The position numbers were made by a program, and so were the translations under genes. This document shows, one piece after another, positions 56,156 through 64,000 of a stretch of DNA of 64,000 nucleotides. Position 1 is the first letter of the stretch; every line of letters begins with the position of its first letter. Origin of the DNA: Zygaena filipendulae (lineage: Eukaryota; Arthropoda; Insecta; Lepidoptera; Zygaenidae); assembly GCA_907165275.2 (NCBI GenBank), contig OU015664.1, positions 6,100,001-6,164,000 on the forward strand, given 5' to 3'. A model generated the notes under the pieces. That model did not search any database and was not told the DNA's origin. It was given only the letters and a program-made list of their open reading frames with translations.

Positions 56156-56772
56156 TCAACTGCAGATGCATCATTTTGCCGCTCATGCAGCGCAGATGTT
56201 GCTTGCTATATGAATGTTAAATAAAAATATTGTTTCTAGACCTTCGATGCCCCACAATAATAGACGTACAGGTGAACTACTAAAATATCTCTACAATCTT
56301 CTTTCGCACAGATAATTAAAAATATTTGAAACTATAATTGATCTTGATTGACTGCTATAAGGCGCAAAGTTTTCTTCAACTCTGATACGCGCGCTTTGTG
56401 CACTTAATCCATTGACGCTAAAAACCTCAATTTCAATAACCGCGCGCAGGTACATCGGTGGGGCCTTCAAAATGTGGTTAATTCTATTGCACTGACCTCG
56501 CCGAGATGGGCCATAACTAGGGTTGCCATCTGTTCGGATTTACATAGATTTATCTCCATCAAAGGAATAGTCGGGCGGGGATCTGTTCACAGTGCGAACG
56601 ATATTAAAACTTTTGGGGTAAAAAATGCGACAGGAAAAAACACCTAGTTTCTCGAGCTATTCGTGGTGGTTCATTGATTTTACTGAGGACGATGGTAGAG
56701 AGCCGTATCTTGGTGCGAGGTTCTCGCGGGAGGCACGTGTGTGACGTGACGTGGCGTGGCGTGACGGCGGGT
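56156..56772. other. 3' region of the minus-strand gene
   Basis: Probably includes the 3' untranslated part of the minus-strand gene that ends at 56773. A GGGTTGCCATCTGTTCGGAT word at 56520 resembles the end of a common insect repeat. No clear polyadenylation signal stands out. Confidence 0.35.
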
Positions 56773-56934
56773 TCAGTGCGGCGGGTGCGCGGGTCGCAGC
56801 AGCCTCGCCAGCACGTGCCGCCCGCCCACCAGCTTGAGCTGCTGCCCATCCATCACCACGCCGCGCACCGCGCCCGCACCCGCTCCCGCGCCCGCGCCCG
56901 CTATGCTCGTGACCACGGACGCACCCGAGCCGGT
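56773..56934 (-). CDS. terminal exon f (53 codons and stop)
   Basis: Acceptor ATGTCTCCCCCACAG before ACC GGC TCG. Reads TGSGASVVTSIAGAGAGAGA, then VRGVVMDGQQLKLVGGRHVL and ARLLRPAHPPH, TGA at 56775-56773. Gly/Ala dipeptide run at its start, then a less biased end that looks like a conserved C-terminus. Confidence 0.7.
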   Translation of the reverse strand, partial: TGSGASVVTSIAGAGAGAGAGAVRGVVMDGQQLKLVGGRHVLARLLRPAHPPH

Positions 56935-59900
56935 CTGTGGGGGAGACATATTAAACTTTAACACCGCTCTCTTTCTCTCCTGCACCGCGTTGATGAGCAT
57001 CAATATATACAGCATTTAACCGGGAGACGCCATGGACGCAACATGCAAAACATGAGTCACAATGGTTTAGGTTCAAAATGTCCAAACCCCAAAATGTCCA
57101 GATTGTCGTTGAACGTTCAGGTGCGAATGTCCATATCCTAAAGCGTCTAAATCCCAGAATATCCATATCTCAAATTGTCCATATCCCAGAATGTCCACAT
57201 CCTAAAATGTCCATATTCCAAAATGTCTCAATCCCTGAATGTCCATACTCCATATACATAGCAGATTGTCTATTTTACTTTATTATTATTATAACAAAAT
57301 TATATGGTGGATTAAAAAAACAATTATTGTTAATCATCACTTGTTGTGTCTGTCCCTATGTATGCTTAGATCTTTAAAACTACGCAACGGATTTTGATGC
57401 GGTTTTTTTTTAATAGATTCATGAGGAAAGTTTAAACGCATAGTACATCCTGGCATTCCTGCTTAAACTCGGAAATTACCGCGGGTGAAACCGCGGGAGA
57501 CAGCTAGTATATTATGATCAAAAGCAAAAAAGAAATTACTTGCTGTACCGCGCGGTTTCACCCGCGATAATTTCGAAGTACCGCGGATTGTTACATACAA
57601 ACTTTGCAATCCCTTTTCATCCCCTTAGGGGTTGAATTTTTAAAAAACCTCTCTTATCGGATGCCTAAGCCATACAAAGAACACACCCTCCAAGTTTCAG
57701 GTCTCTACGATCAGCGGTTTAGGCTGTGCGTTGATTGTCATTCAGTCATTCAGGACAAGGCATTTTATATATTACTAGTTGTCCCCCGCGATTTCATCCG
57801 CGGTAATTTCGGAGTTCCCGCGGAGGTTGCGGGAAAAAAAGTACTCTATGTCCTTCAGTTCCCCAGGGAATTCCGGGATAAAAACTATCCTATCTTTTAA
57901 GTTGGACCATATTATAAAGGGTTGCAAAATTTTATCAAAATTCGTTCAGTAGTTTCAGAGTCCATCGCGGACAAACAACGTGACACGTGATTTATATATA
58001 TTAGATATAGATTTATGTTAAACAAAAGGTTCGCGTCGCGTCATTGGTGGCAAGGCTGTGTGGTCGCTAATGGCAACCAACAAAATACGAACACAAACAC
58101 GGCCGGGTATGAGTCTTGCACTCGCACTTTTGGCTGAAGGAGTCGTCCGTCAATAGCGTCTCTTTTTGTTGAAATACTGTAAGGGACTCTCCACATTTAC
58201 CCCCGTCACGAGCGTCAATCGGCTTAACGCGAGTATTGATATGTGTGAGGAGACCCTTGTCGAAGCGGGAGTGGAGCGGGGTTGTGTGATGCGTGAGTAG
58301 AATGGGCATGTTGACTAATTTTTATTTTTTAGTCCGTCTTGTAGATTATTAAAAAATATTGGACACGTATTTTTTCTTTTTTTACGTAATCAAAAAATAA
58401 CGGCGATATATTGAGTTGAAATTTCGCGTGACGTCACTATTCTGACAGTTTGTATGGCGGTTTTAGCGGTTAGTGACGTCACGAGCCCCTCACCCTAAGC
58501 TTTAATGCGCTTTATCTCTGTATATTTTAATATATTTAAAAAATCAAAAAATACGTGTCTATTGTTTTTTTTATTTTCTAACTGACGGACTAATTAGAAT
58601 TTTGATTTTCAAAAGTAGTCCACATCCCTATTGGGGCCAAGAACTGCAAAGAGCTTAGACCATTTTGTGTGTAGTTGATAACTCCCTCTGTGCACAAATA
58701 CAACACTTTCTCGCAACCTACAGTTGAATATTAGGCCAATTGACTCGAACTGACCAGGCAAAAGAAACCCAATAATATGTACTGAATATCTTATTTATCA
58801 AATGACAGTCAGTGCGCGTCTTGGTGAGTTATTGTAATTCGCATAGGTATCTATACCTACTTGACTGCACATTGTTATTTATAGCGTATGCAGAACTACA
58901 CTATTTCTCTGTGAATATAACACAAAACCCAATAAAGCAGAACGGAAAATTATTATCAAATGGATCTCGATTTTAAAGACCACACTACAGATTAAGGCAT
59001 AATTGGCGAAAATGTCGTTATAGAGCTGCGTCACTCATTAATTGTAAAATTTTATTTTGTTATTCACAAACAGAACACAGTCTATGGTTTTGTTCAAATC
59101 ATAGACTAAATATACATAATATGATGTCATGCGATAAATTTGCAAATTCCCATGCAATTTTTGAATCTATTGCCATTTCAAAAACACAAAATGGAAACTG
59201 TGTAGGTAGTTAGGTACACCGTACAAAAGTCTCGTAACGTAAAATATAGATTTTATTGAAAATTCTCGTAATTATTTCCAAATTAATATAATATGAAATG
59301 ACACATAGAAGAAGTGGTTTAGTGTAAAAACGGGCATCCTCAATGTTATTATATTATATTAAAATACCCTCCAATTCCGTGCACTTGTTTATTATAAAAT
59401 CACCTGTTGAATCTTAATTCCCTGCGCAAGTTTCACTTGTTGCAATGGAGTCACCTAAAATACAATTTGCATTTTGTAATACACAATTTTTCATATCATT
59501 TATTAAGAGACTTATTTTTTTTTACATTTTGTGCAAGCTCCTATTTGATATTGCAGCAATTAATAAATGGCGGAAATTGTTTAAAATAAGTATTTTACTT
59601 AGTACTCTAATGTTATCAATCTCTGTCAGATGATGAATTCATATAAAAATTTCTGCCACCAGCTCCCTAGCTATATTATTTTTTCGCTTATCCTGTTTAT
59701 TATAACGTATACTTTCACTACTTTCAGCCCTGTAAATATATGCAGTTATTTTTACCACTTGTTACATATAGTAAATGTATATAACAAACGTTTTTCTTTA
59801 TATTATTTACCTGTTGTAGTTTTAATATCGGAGGTGAGGCAGTAGTAGTTGCTTGCGCTCCTATAAACGAAAATAAAGATGCATTTAAATTACGAGTAAC

Positions 59901-62900
59901 ATCAAAATATTATTATAGTCAGATCTCAAGCGATCCCAATGTATTTTTGTACGTTTCTTTACATGAAACGCAGCCTAAACGCTAGTTAAAATTCATGGAT
60001 TGTGATATCTTAAGTAGATATACATATAGACATTATTTTAGGTTTAACGCTGGGAGTATTCAAGGTTAAAATCATTCATGCTTAAACATACCTAATAAAA
60101 ATATAGGTACATAGATAAAAACAAATCACAGAAAACCTTAACAAAAACTCGCAAAACATCTAGCAGCGTGTGATTAGATATTAACAGTGGGTGAATGACC
60201 CGTAGATATTTGTTTTTTGATTGCGCATTGAAGTTTATTTCATTTCATTTGAAATACAAAAGGTTTGGACGACGAACTTTAAACGACGAACGAAAATTAA
60301 CGAACGACCTTTAGGTATTAATATTGTTGGCACCTCGGCGTAGATAAAAAATGAAAATTAATGCACCATGAGACTCGATTCACTCGTGTTTAGAGAATAT
60401 TAGCTGTTTCCCACGCTTCCGCGTTATTTCAGAGTTCCCGCTGGAATTCCGGAATAAAAAGTAGTATATATCCTTCTCTGTACCCGTGGCAACGTGGATG
60501 CAAAATTTCATGGTGATCGGTTGAGTGGTTACCAAACAAAAAACTCAGATTCAAAGTAAGGGAGCATTAGTATAATATCTCACCGATATTGCTGAGGACT
60601 AGCGTTTGTGTATGCGGCGTGCCGCCGCTGGACGTGGCGCGGATAGCGCCGCCGTCGCTTTGCTGCCAAATGACAATTGGGTTAGATTTTATTTTTGATG
60701 TGAAGATAAATAAAATTAAACGTCGACAATGCGACTAGTTTTCGACTGCGTAGACACGAACAAACAAATCTAGAAAGCATTAAATTTAGGCCTTTATTAT
60801 AAACAACACTAACTTGATGAACGCTTTCAAGTGTTCGTCTGTCGCCTTGATTTTCCAACGCGGGATAACCAACGACTTGAGAGCGTAGTATCAAGTTTGA
60901 GTAGCATATAGCACGGTAATTAGTATAGGGTATGTTCCGTCATTACTGACAGCACTGGCTCAGTGCTCGCAGTGAGGAGAAATTAGTTTCTTTATACCTG
61001 ACAGTATACTGCCACAGTATCCTGGTAGAGTAGAATGAAGTAATAATAATCATAAGTAATAGTAATAGTAATCATAATCGTCGCACGTTTTTTTTACTAT
61101 GAACACTAGCTTTTTCGAGGTAAGGTGCTCTCAGTGCTTTGATCACGTGATCAACCTCGGACCAATGATTGGTCAACCGCGTAAGTCGGTCGTCAAACAG
61201 TAGTCGACAGCGTGACATGATAATGAAATGGATGACACATGATGATGACATGGATTAAACAGAAACCAGTATAGCTAACTACAAAGGACAAAGGAACGGC
61301 TTCGCAGTATACTAAATTGACGTCAAACTAAGTTTCCGTAATTAGTATCAGTAATAACGGAACATGCCCATAAACAACTTGCCTGCAGTATGATGTGCGC
61401 CTGGCCCGGCTGCTTGGCGGCCAGCAGCAGCGGCACGCGCACCGGCGCCCGCCCGCGCGCCGCGCCCGCGCCACCGCCCGCGCCGCCGCCCCCACCCGCG
61501 CCCGCGCCCTGCACCGACACCATCTGCGACTGGACCCCACGACCCCATGCAACACACACACTACAGTTATTATTACCAAAAAAATTAAGATAATCGTAAC
61601 TAATGTTCATTAATGGGAAAGTGAGTTTGTTTGTTACGCTTTCACACCTTAACTGCTGAACCGATCGTAATGAAATTTTGCATTCACGTTGTACACAGAA
61701 AAAGACATAGGGTACTTTTATACCGGAATTCCCGCGGGAACTCCGAAATTAACGCGAATGAACCGCAGTAAACAGCAAGTGTGAAACAAACTTAGTACCA
61801 TCCATTAATTAATGTAACTTAACTGTGAGAAAGTTTAGTACAGAAGTTATTATGTCTAGTTTTACCTGCGTACTCGTCAAGAGCTTAGCGACGAGCGGCT
61901 GCCCGGCCTTGTCTCCGGCGGTCTGCGCCCGGATGACCTGTGTGAGCGACTTCGGCGCCTGCTGGCTCGCCAGCTGCACCGTCTGCCCGCCGGCCAGCTG
62001 GAGCGTCTGCCCGCTCGCCAGCTGCACCGTCTGCCCCGTCGACAGCTGCAGCGTCTGGCCGCCGGGCAGCTGCACCGTCTGCACGCTCGGCGCGCTCGGC
62101 ACGTGCACGCCCGCGCCACCGGCCAACTGCACCGTCTGGAGACTGCCCCCGGCCAGCTGGACGCTCTGCCCGCTCGGCAGTTTGACGGTGTGCCCGTGGC
62201 CGGCCAGCTGGACGGTCTGGCCGCCGATCTGGACGGTCTGGCCGGTGAGCTGCATGGACGATATCGGTATAGGGCGCGCGGCGGCGAGCGCGCGCACCGC
62301 GTGCGCCGCCAGCTGCACCGTCTGCCCGCTGGGCAGGCGCACGCTGGCGCCCGCGTGGCCGGCGGCGGCGGGCAGCTGCAGCGAGGACAGCAGCGCGTGC
62401 CCGGCGGCCAGCTGCACGGGGTGCGCGCCCGCCAGCTGCACGGTGCGCCCGCCCAGCTGCACGGTGCGCGCGCCCACCGCGCCCACCGCACCCACCGCAC
62501 CCACCGCGCCGCCGCTCGCCACACTCGACACCGCTGGAGTGCCCTAAGAAAGCAATAAAGAAAGATTTATTTAAGCAAAAAATAAATAACACAGGTTAAT
62601 ACACAGAACAACACAGACGAAAATTATTAAACAGTAATAAACTAACACTAAACTTAGGTAATAATAACAATTTGAACAATGTAACACATACACTGTAACG
62701 TGGTGTTAACCCCCTATGGAGGTAGTATGTTCTTTTTTTCATCTAAATTCAAAATTTATTTTTCTCGAGCGTGGGCGTTATTGTTTGTTTTTCTTGGAGA
62801 TTCTTTCACGCTGCGTAAAGCAACTACGCTGTGATTAAATTATCTTTTAAATAAATTAAATAAATATATTTTAATCTATTTTTTTTTGGCAATATCTAAA

Positions 62901-63576
62901 TTTTTTATTTTTATTTTTTAATCTTAAATACTTACAAGCTATAATATAATTAAACGTCTACAACTTAAATTACAAAAGGAAGCTTCCTTCTTTGGATATC
63001 AAAACTACTATCTTCAATCTATCTACAATCTTTACTTGAAACTTGAAAAACTTTGTATTTTTGCTGTTCCTGTTCCTTCTTCTTCCTGATCTTCGCATCT
63101 TGGCCGACGCCACTGCAGCTTCGGACTCTACGTCTACCACGGATCGCAAAGGCCAGTGATTGTTTGTATATATTTAAACTTACTCTTAGATTCTGTACTG
63201 ATTACACTAAATTATAAATGTATGAACCGTGTTTTCACTCACGACCCGTTCCAATACATACCTACTATATGTATATACTAAATATCGACGTAGGGAAACG
63301 TATTATGCTGTAACCATACGTTTTCCTACGTCGATATACAGGGCTCCATTTTGCAGTCTGGGCGTGTTTATATTAATGATATGGTCAAACATTTCATGAC
63401 ATGGCCAGCTAAAACTGATCAAATCGATTGAACCCCACATAATATGTGACAAGGCAAAACTTTGAGCATCAAACGTTGATATTCGATACATAAGAGAGTG
63501 CGCCAAGTTACCTGCGCCATAGTAGTGACCAACGTAGCGGTCGGCATCGACGCCCGCTTCTTTGTCGTAGTGGCAT
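56773..63576 (-). CDS. C-terminal six exons of a Gln/Gly/Ala-rich protein with TVQL repeats
   Basis: On the minus strand the exons 63576-63512, 62543-61866, 61529-61383, 60662-60584, 59860-59811 and 56934-56773 join with compatible phases (1/0, 0/0, 0/0, 0/1, 1/0, 0/stop) to give about 392 residues and a TGA. The first visible exon needs an upstream one outside the window. There is no folded domain to see: the protein is low in complexity, with GAV repeats, at least eight TVQL words and Gly/Ala runs. The sequence AGQPLVAKLLTSTQ and the later VRVPLLLAAKQPGQAHIILQ resemble, in my memory only, tails of the EP400/Domino chromatin helicases. That is a weak guess. Coding GC is far above the surrounding DNA. 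Confidence 0.65.
57070..57255. repeat. minisatellite of AATGTCCATATCC units, in the last intron
   Basis: About ten imperfect units of 16-20 bases (AATGTCCATATCCCAGA, AATGTCCACATCCTAAA, AATGTCCATATTCCAAA and so on) in tandem. Lies in the intron between exons e and f. Confidence 0.8.
57341..57509 (+). repeat. CAGCTAG-tail repeat in the last intron
   Basis: TGTATGCTTAGATCTTTAAA, GCAACGGATTTTGATGCGG, CATCCTGGCATTCCTGC and GGGTGAAACCGCGGGAGACA, ending GCTAGTAT. Same subfamily as 40545-40719. Confidence 0.65.
57540..57773 (-). repeat. CAGCTAG-family head with a different body, minus strand
   Basis: CTGTACCGCGCGGTTTCACC, then CAATCCCTTTTCATCCCCTT, GGATGCCTAAGCCATACAAA and CAAGTTTCAGGTCTCTACGA. Body sequence differs from the common form. 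Confidence 0.55.
57774..58005 (-). repeat. CAGCTAG-tail repeat, TCCATCGCGGACAAACAACG subfamily, minus strand
   Basis: ACTAGTTGTCCCCCGCGATT, GGTAATTTCGGAGTTCCCGC and GAGTCCATCGCGGACAAACA then ACGTGACACGTGATTTATAT. Sister copy of 20688-20936. Confidence 0.7.
58301..58632 (-). mobile_element. MITE of the TGACGTCA family, inverse orientation, in the last intron
   Basis: The ends AATGGGCATGTTGACTA and TAGTCCACATCCCTATT are inverted repeats. It carries two TGACGTCA sites (58429-58436 and 58474-58481), and its inner sequence is the inverse of the 22065 copy almost throughout, including GTTTGTATGGCGGTTTTAGC. Confidence 0.75.
58633..59810. other. intron sequence without recognised elements
   Basis: AT-rich part of the intron between exons e and f. 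Open frames of 60-71 codons here are low-complexity and show no family. Confidence 0.4.
59811..59860 (-). CDS. exon e, 50-base small exon
   Basis: Acceptor TTTTCGTTTATAG, donor CAACAG before GTAAAT. Completes the Gly codon with GA, then reads AQATTTASPPILKLQQ. It converts phase 1 back to phase 0, exactly what the next exon needs, which is the main support for so short an exon. Confidence 0.65.
60401..60550 (-). repeat. CAGCTAG-family repeat in the intron between exons d and e
   Basis: TTAGCTGTTTCCCACGCTTC, AGTTCCCGCTGGAATTCCGG, ACCCGTGGCAACGTGGATGC and GGTGATCGGTTGAGTGG. Truncated at the 3' end. Confidence 0.6.
60584..60662 (-). CDS. exon d (79 bases)
   Basis: Acceptor ATTGTCATTTGGCAG before CAA AGC; donor ATCG before GTGAGA. 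Reads QSDGGAIRATSSGGTPHTQT then LVLSNI and one base of a Gly codon. Phase 0 in, phase 1 out. Confidence 0.65.
61383..61529 (-). CDS. exon c: Gly/Ala-rich, ends at a GC donor
   Basis: Starts after GGGGTCCAG as TCG CAG ATG (an alternative acceptor after the next CAG would drop two residues, both phase 0). It reads SQMVSVQGAGAGGGGG, then AARGRAPVRVPLLLAAKQPG and QAHIILQ. The donor is CAG before GCAAGT, the consensus of the rare GC-AG intron class; no GT is available nearby in frame. Confidence 0.65.
61600..61780 (+). repeat. CAGCTAG-family repeat in the intron between exons b and c
   Basis: TTACGCTTTCACACCTTAAC, TGCTGAACCGATCGTAATGA, GGAATTCCCGCGGGAACTCC and AACGCGAATGAACCGC. It fills more than half of this 336-base intron. 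Confidence 0.65.
61866..62543 (-). CDS. exon b: TVQL-repeat exon (226 codons)
   Basis: Acceptor TTGCTTTCTTAG before GGC ACT CCA; donor ACGCAG before GTAAAA. Phase 0 at both ends. After SSVASGGAVGAVGAVGAVGA come about 17 imperfect units of the form T-V-Q-L-A-G-G-Q, eight with exact TVQL; then QAPKSLTQVIRAQTAGDKAG and PLVAKLLTSTQ. All six frames are nearly open over this exon because of its composition, but only this one joins to neighbours by valid splice sites and carries a regular repeat. Confidence 0.7.
62544..63511. other. intron between exons a and b
   Basis: Mostly AT-rich. A piece of the tRNA-derived SINE body (GGGCTCCATTTTGCAGTCTG, 63341-63360) is followed by CATGGCCAGCTAAAACTGAT (63400-63420), shared with 33591. 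A charged open stretch on the minus strand at about 63019-63165 is discussed in the findings. Confidence 0.45.
63512..63576 (-). CDS. exon a of the minus-strand gene (22 codons, 5' end split)
   Basis: Acceptor TGTCTCTAG before ATGCCACTACG; donor GCGCAG before GTAACT. It starts with two bases of a split codon and then reads ATTTKKRASMPTATLVTTMA plus Q (first residue completed upstream except its last two bases). The ATG seen just after the acceptor is out of the used frame, so it is not a start. Confidence 0.65.
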
Positions 63577-64000
63577 CTAGAGACAGATTTAATCAGTATA
63601 ATGTTAATTGAAGGCGATTACAGCTCTTGAAACGGCGTCACTTCTGAAAAATCTATTTAATAAAATAAAACAAAGTGAAAAATATTTTATTTTTAATAAC
63701 AATCAATATTTTATTTCATTTTAGAATCAACTGAGAGATATGAAAAATCTTTGGGAGTATATTTTTGAAGTGATTTCAATTTATGTGACGATAGGTTGCG
63801 CGCGTCGATATAACACACCGTGAACTTAGTTTCAAATGACAGTCTTAACCATTATGATTATTTTCGTTTCGGATTATTTTTGTTATTCAAGTAAAAGAAG
63901 TTAAACTTTTTACGAGTGTACAAAATACATACTGTTTTATTTCTTTTCTGAAGGAAAGGTACCACTTTGAGTGGTATAATTTGGATGTATAGAATGATTT
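63577..64000. other. intron sequence upstream of exon a
   Basis: AT-rich DNA with no exon recognised. The next upstream exon of the minus-strand gene must lie beyond the window. Confidence 0.4.

Noticed and set aside
56834..57019. Plus-strand frame with Ala-Pro repeats
   Set aside because: Antisense of the Gly/Ala run in the terminal exon.
61825..62547. 240-codon plus-strand open frame rich in Cys, Ala, Pro and Thr
   Set aside because: It is the antisense shadow of the TVQL-repeat exon. The minus frame has valid splice sites, phase agreement and a regular repeat; the plus frame has none.

Overview
This window reads as nuclear DNA of a moth or butterfly (Lepidoptera). It is AT-rich with many GTAGGTAC-type words, it has spliced genes with GT-AG introns, and it is packed with interspersed repeats of the kinds typical of lepidopteran genomes: tails ending in CTAGCTG / CAGCTAG, tRNA-headed SINEs, LINE 3' ends with ATG or TATTC tails, and many fold-back MITEs. 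No prokaryotic feature, CRISPR array or rRNA was seen.

Only two protein genes can be supported, and they converge. (1) Plus strand, 44150-48643: three exons joined at phase-0 GT-AG introns give a 411-residue protein with two membrane segments, cytoplasmic tails and a Ser/Thr-rich extracytoplasmic loop. (2) Minus strand, from the right edge of the window down to a stop at 56773: six consecutive exons with compatible phases give about 392 residues of C-terminal protein. This part is low in complexity, Gln/Gly/Ala-rich, and carries a long series of TVQLAG-like repeats. One of its introns starts with GC rather than GT. It may be the tail of a chromatin or transcription protein (EP400/Domino-like is a weak guess); its 5' part lies outside the window.

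Layout. 1-44,000 is gene-poor. It contains an inverted-terminal-repeat element (8559-9247), a pentanucleotide array of 1.06 kb seeded at a LINE tail (11476-12530), PIF/Harbinger-like fold-back MITEs (14388, 18229, 37027, 37976), several copies of a MITE carrying TGACGTCA sites, LINE remnants (19357, 26945, 32864), a tRNA-derived SINE (30852), a long near-perfect palindrome (41192-41613) and tandem repeats (41835-42370). 44,028-48,900 is the membrane-protein gene, whose short exon 2 is wedged between two mobile elements. 48,900-56,770 is intergenic with more elements, including a hAT-type MITE with a clear 8-bp target duplication (55745-56147). 56,773-63,576 is the minus-strand gene, whose introns hold further repeats and a minisatellite.

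All exon structures, families and orientations were worked out by eye from splice signals, phase and repeat comparison within the window. Boundaries of repeats are approximate unless a target-site duplication is named.
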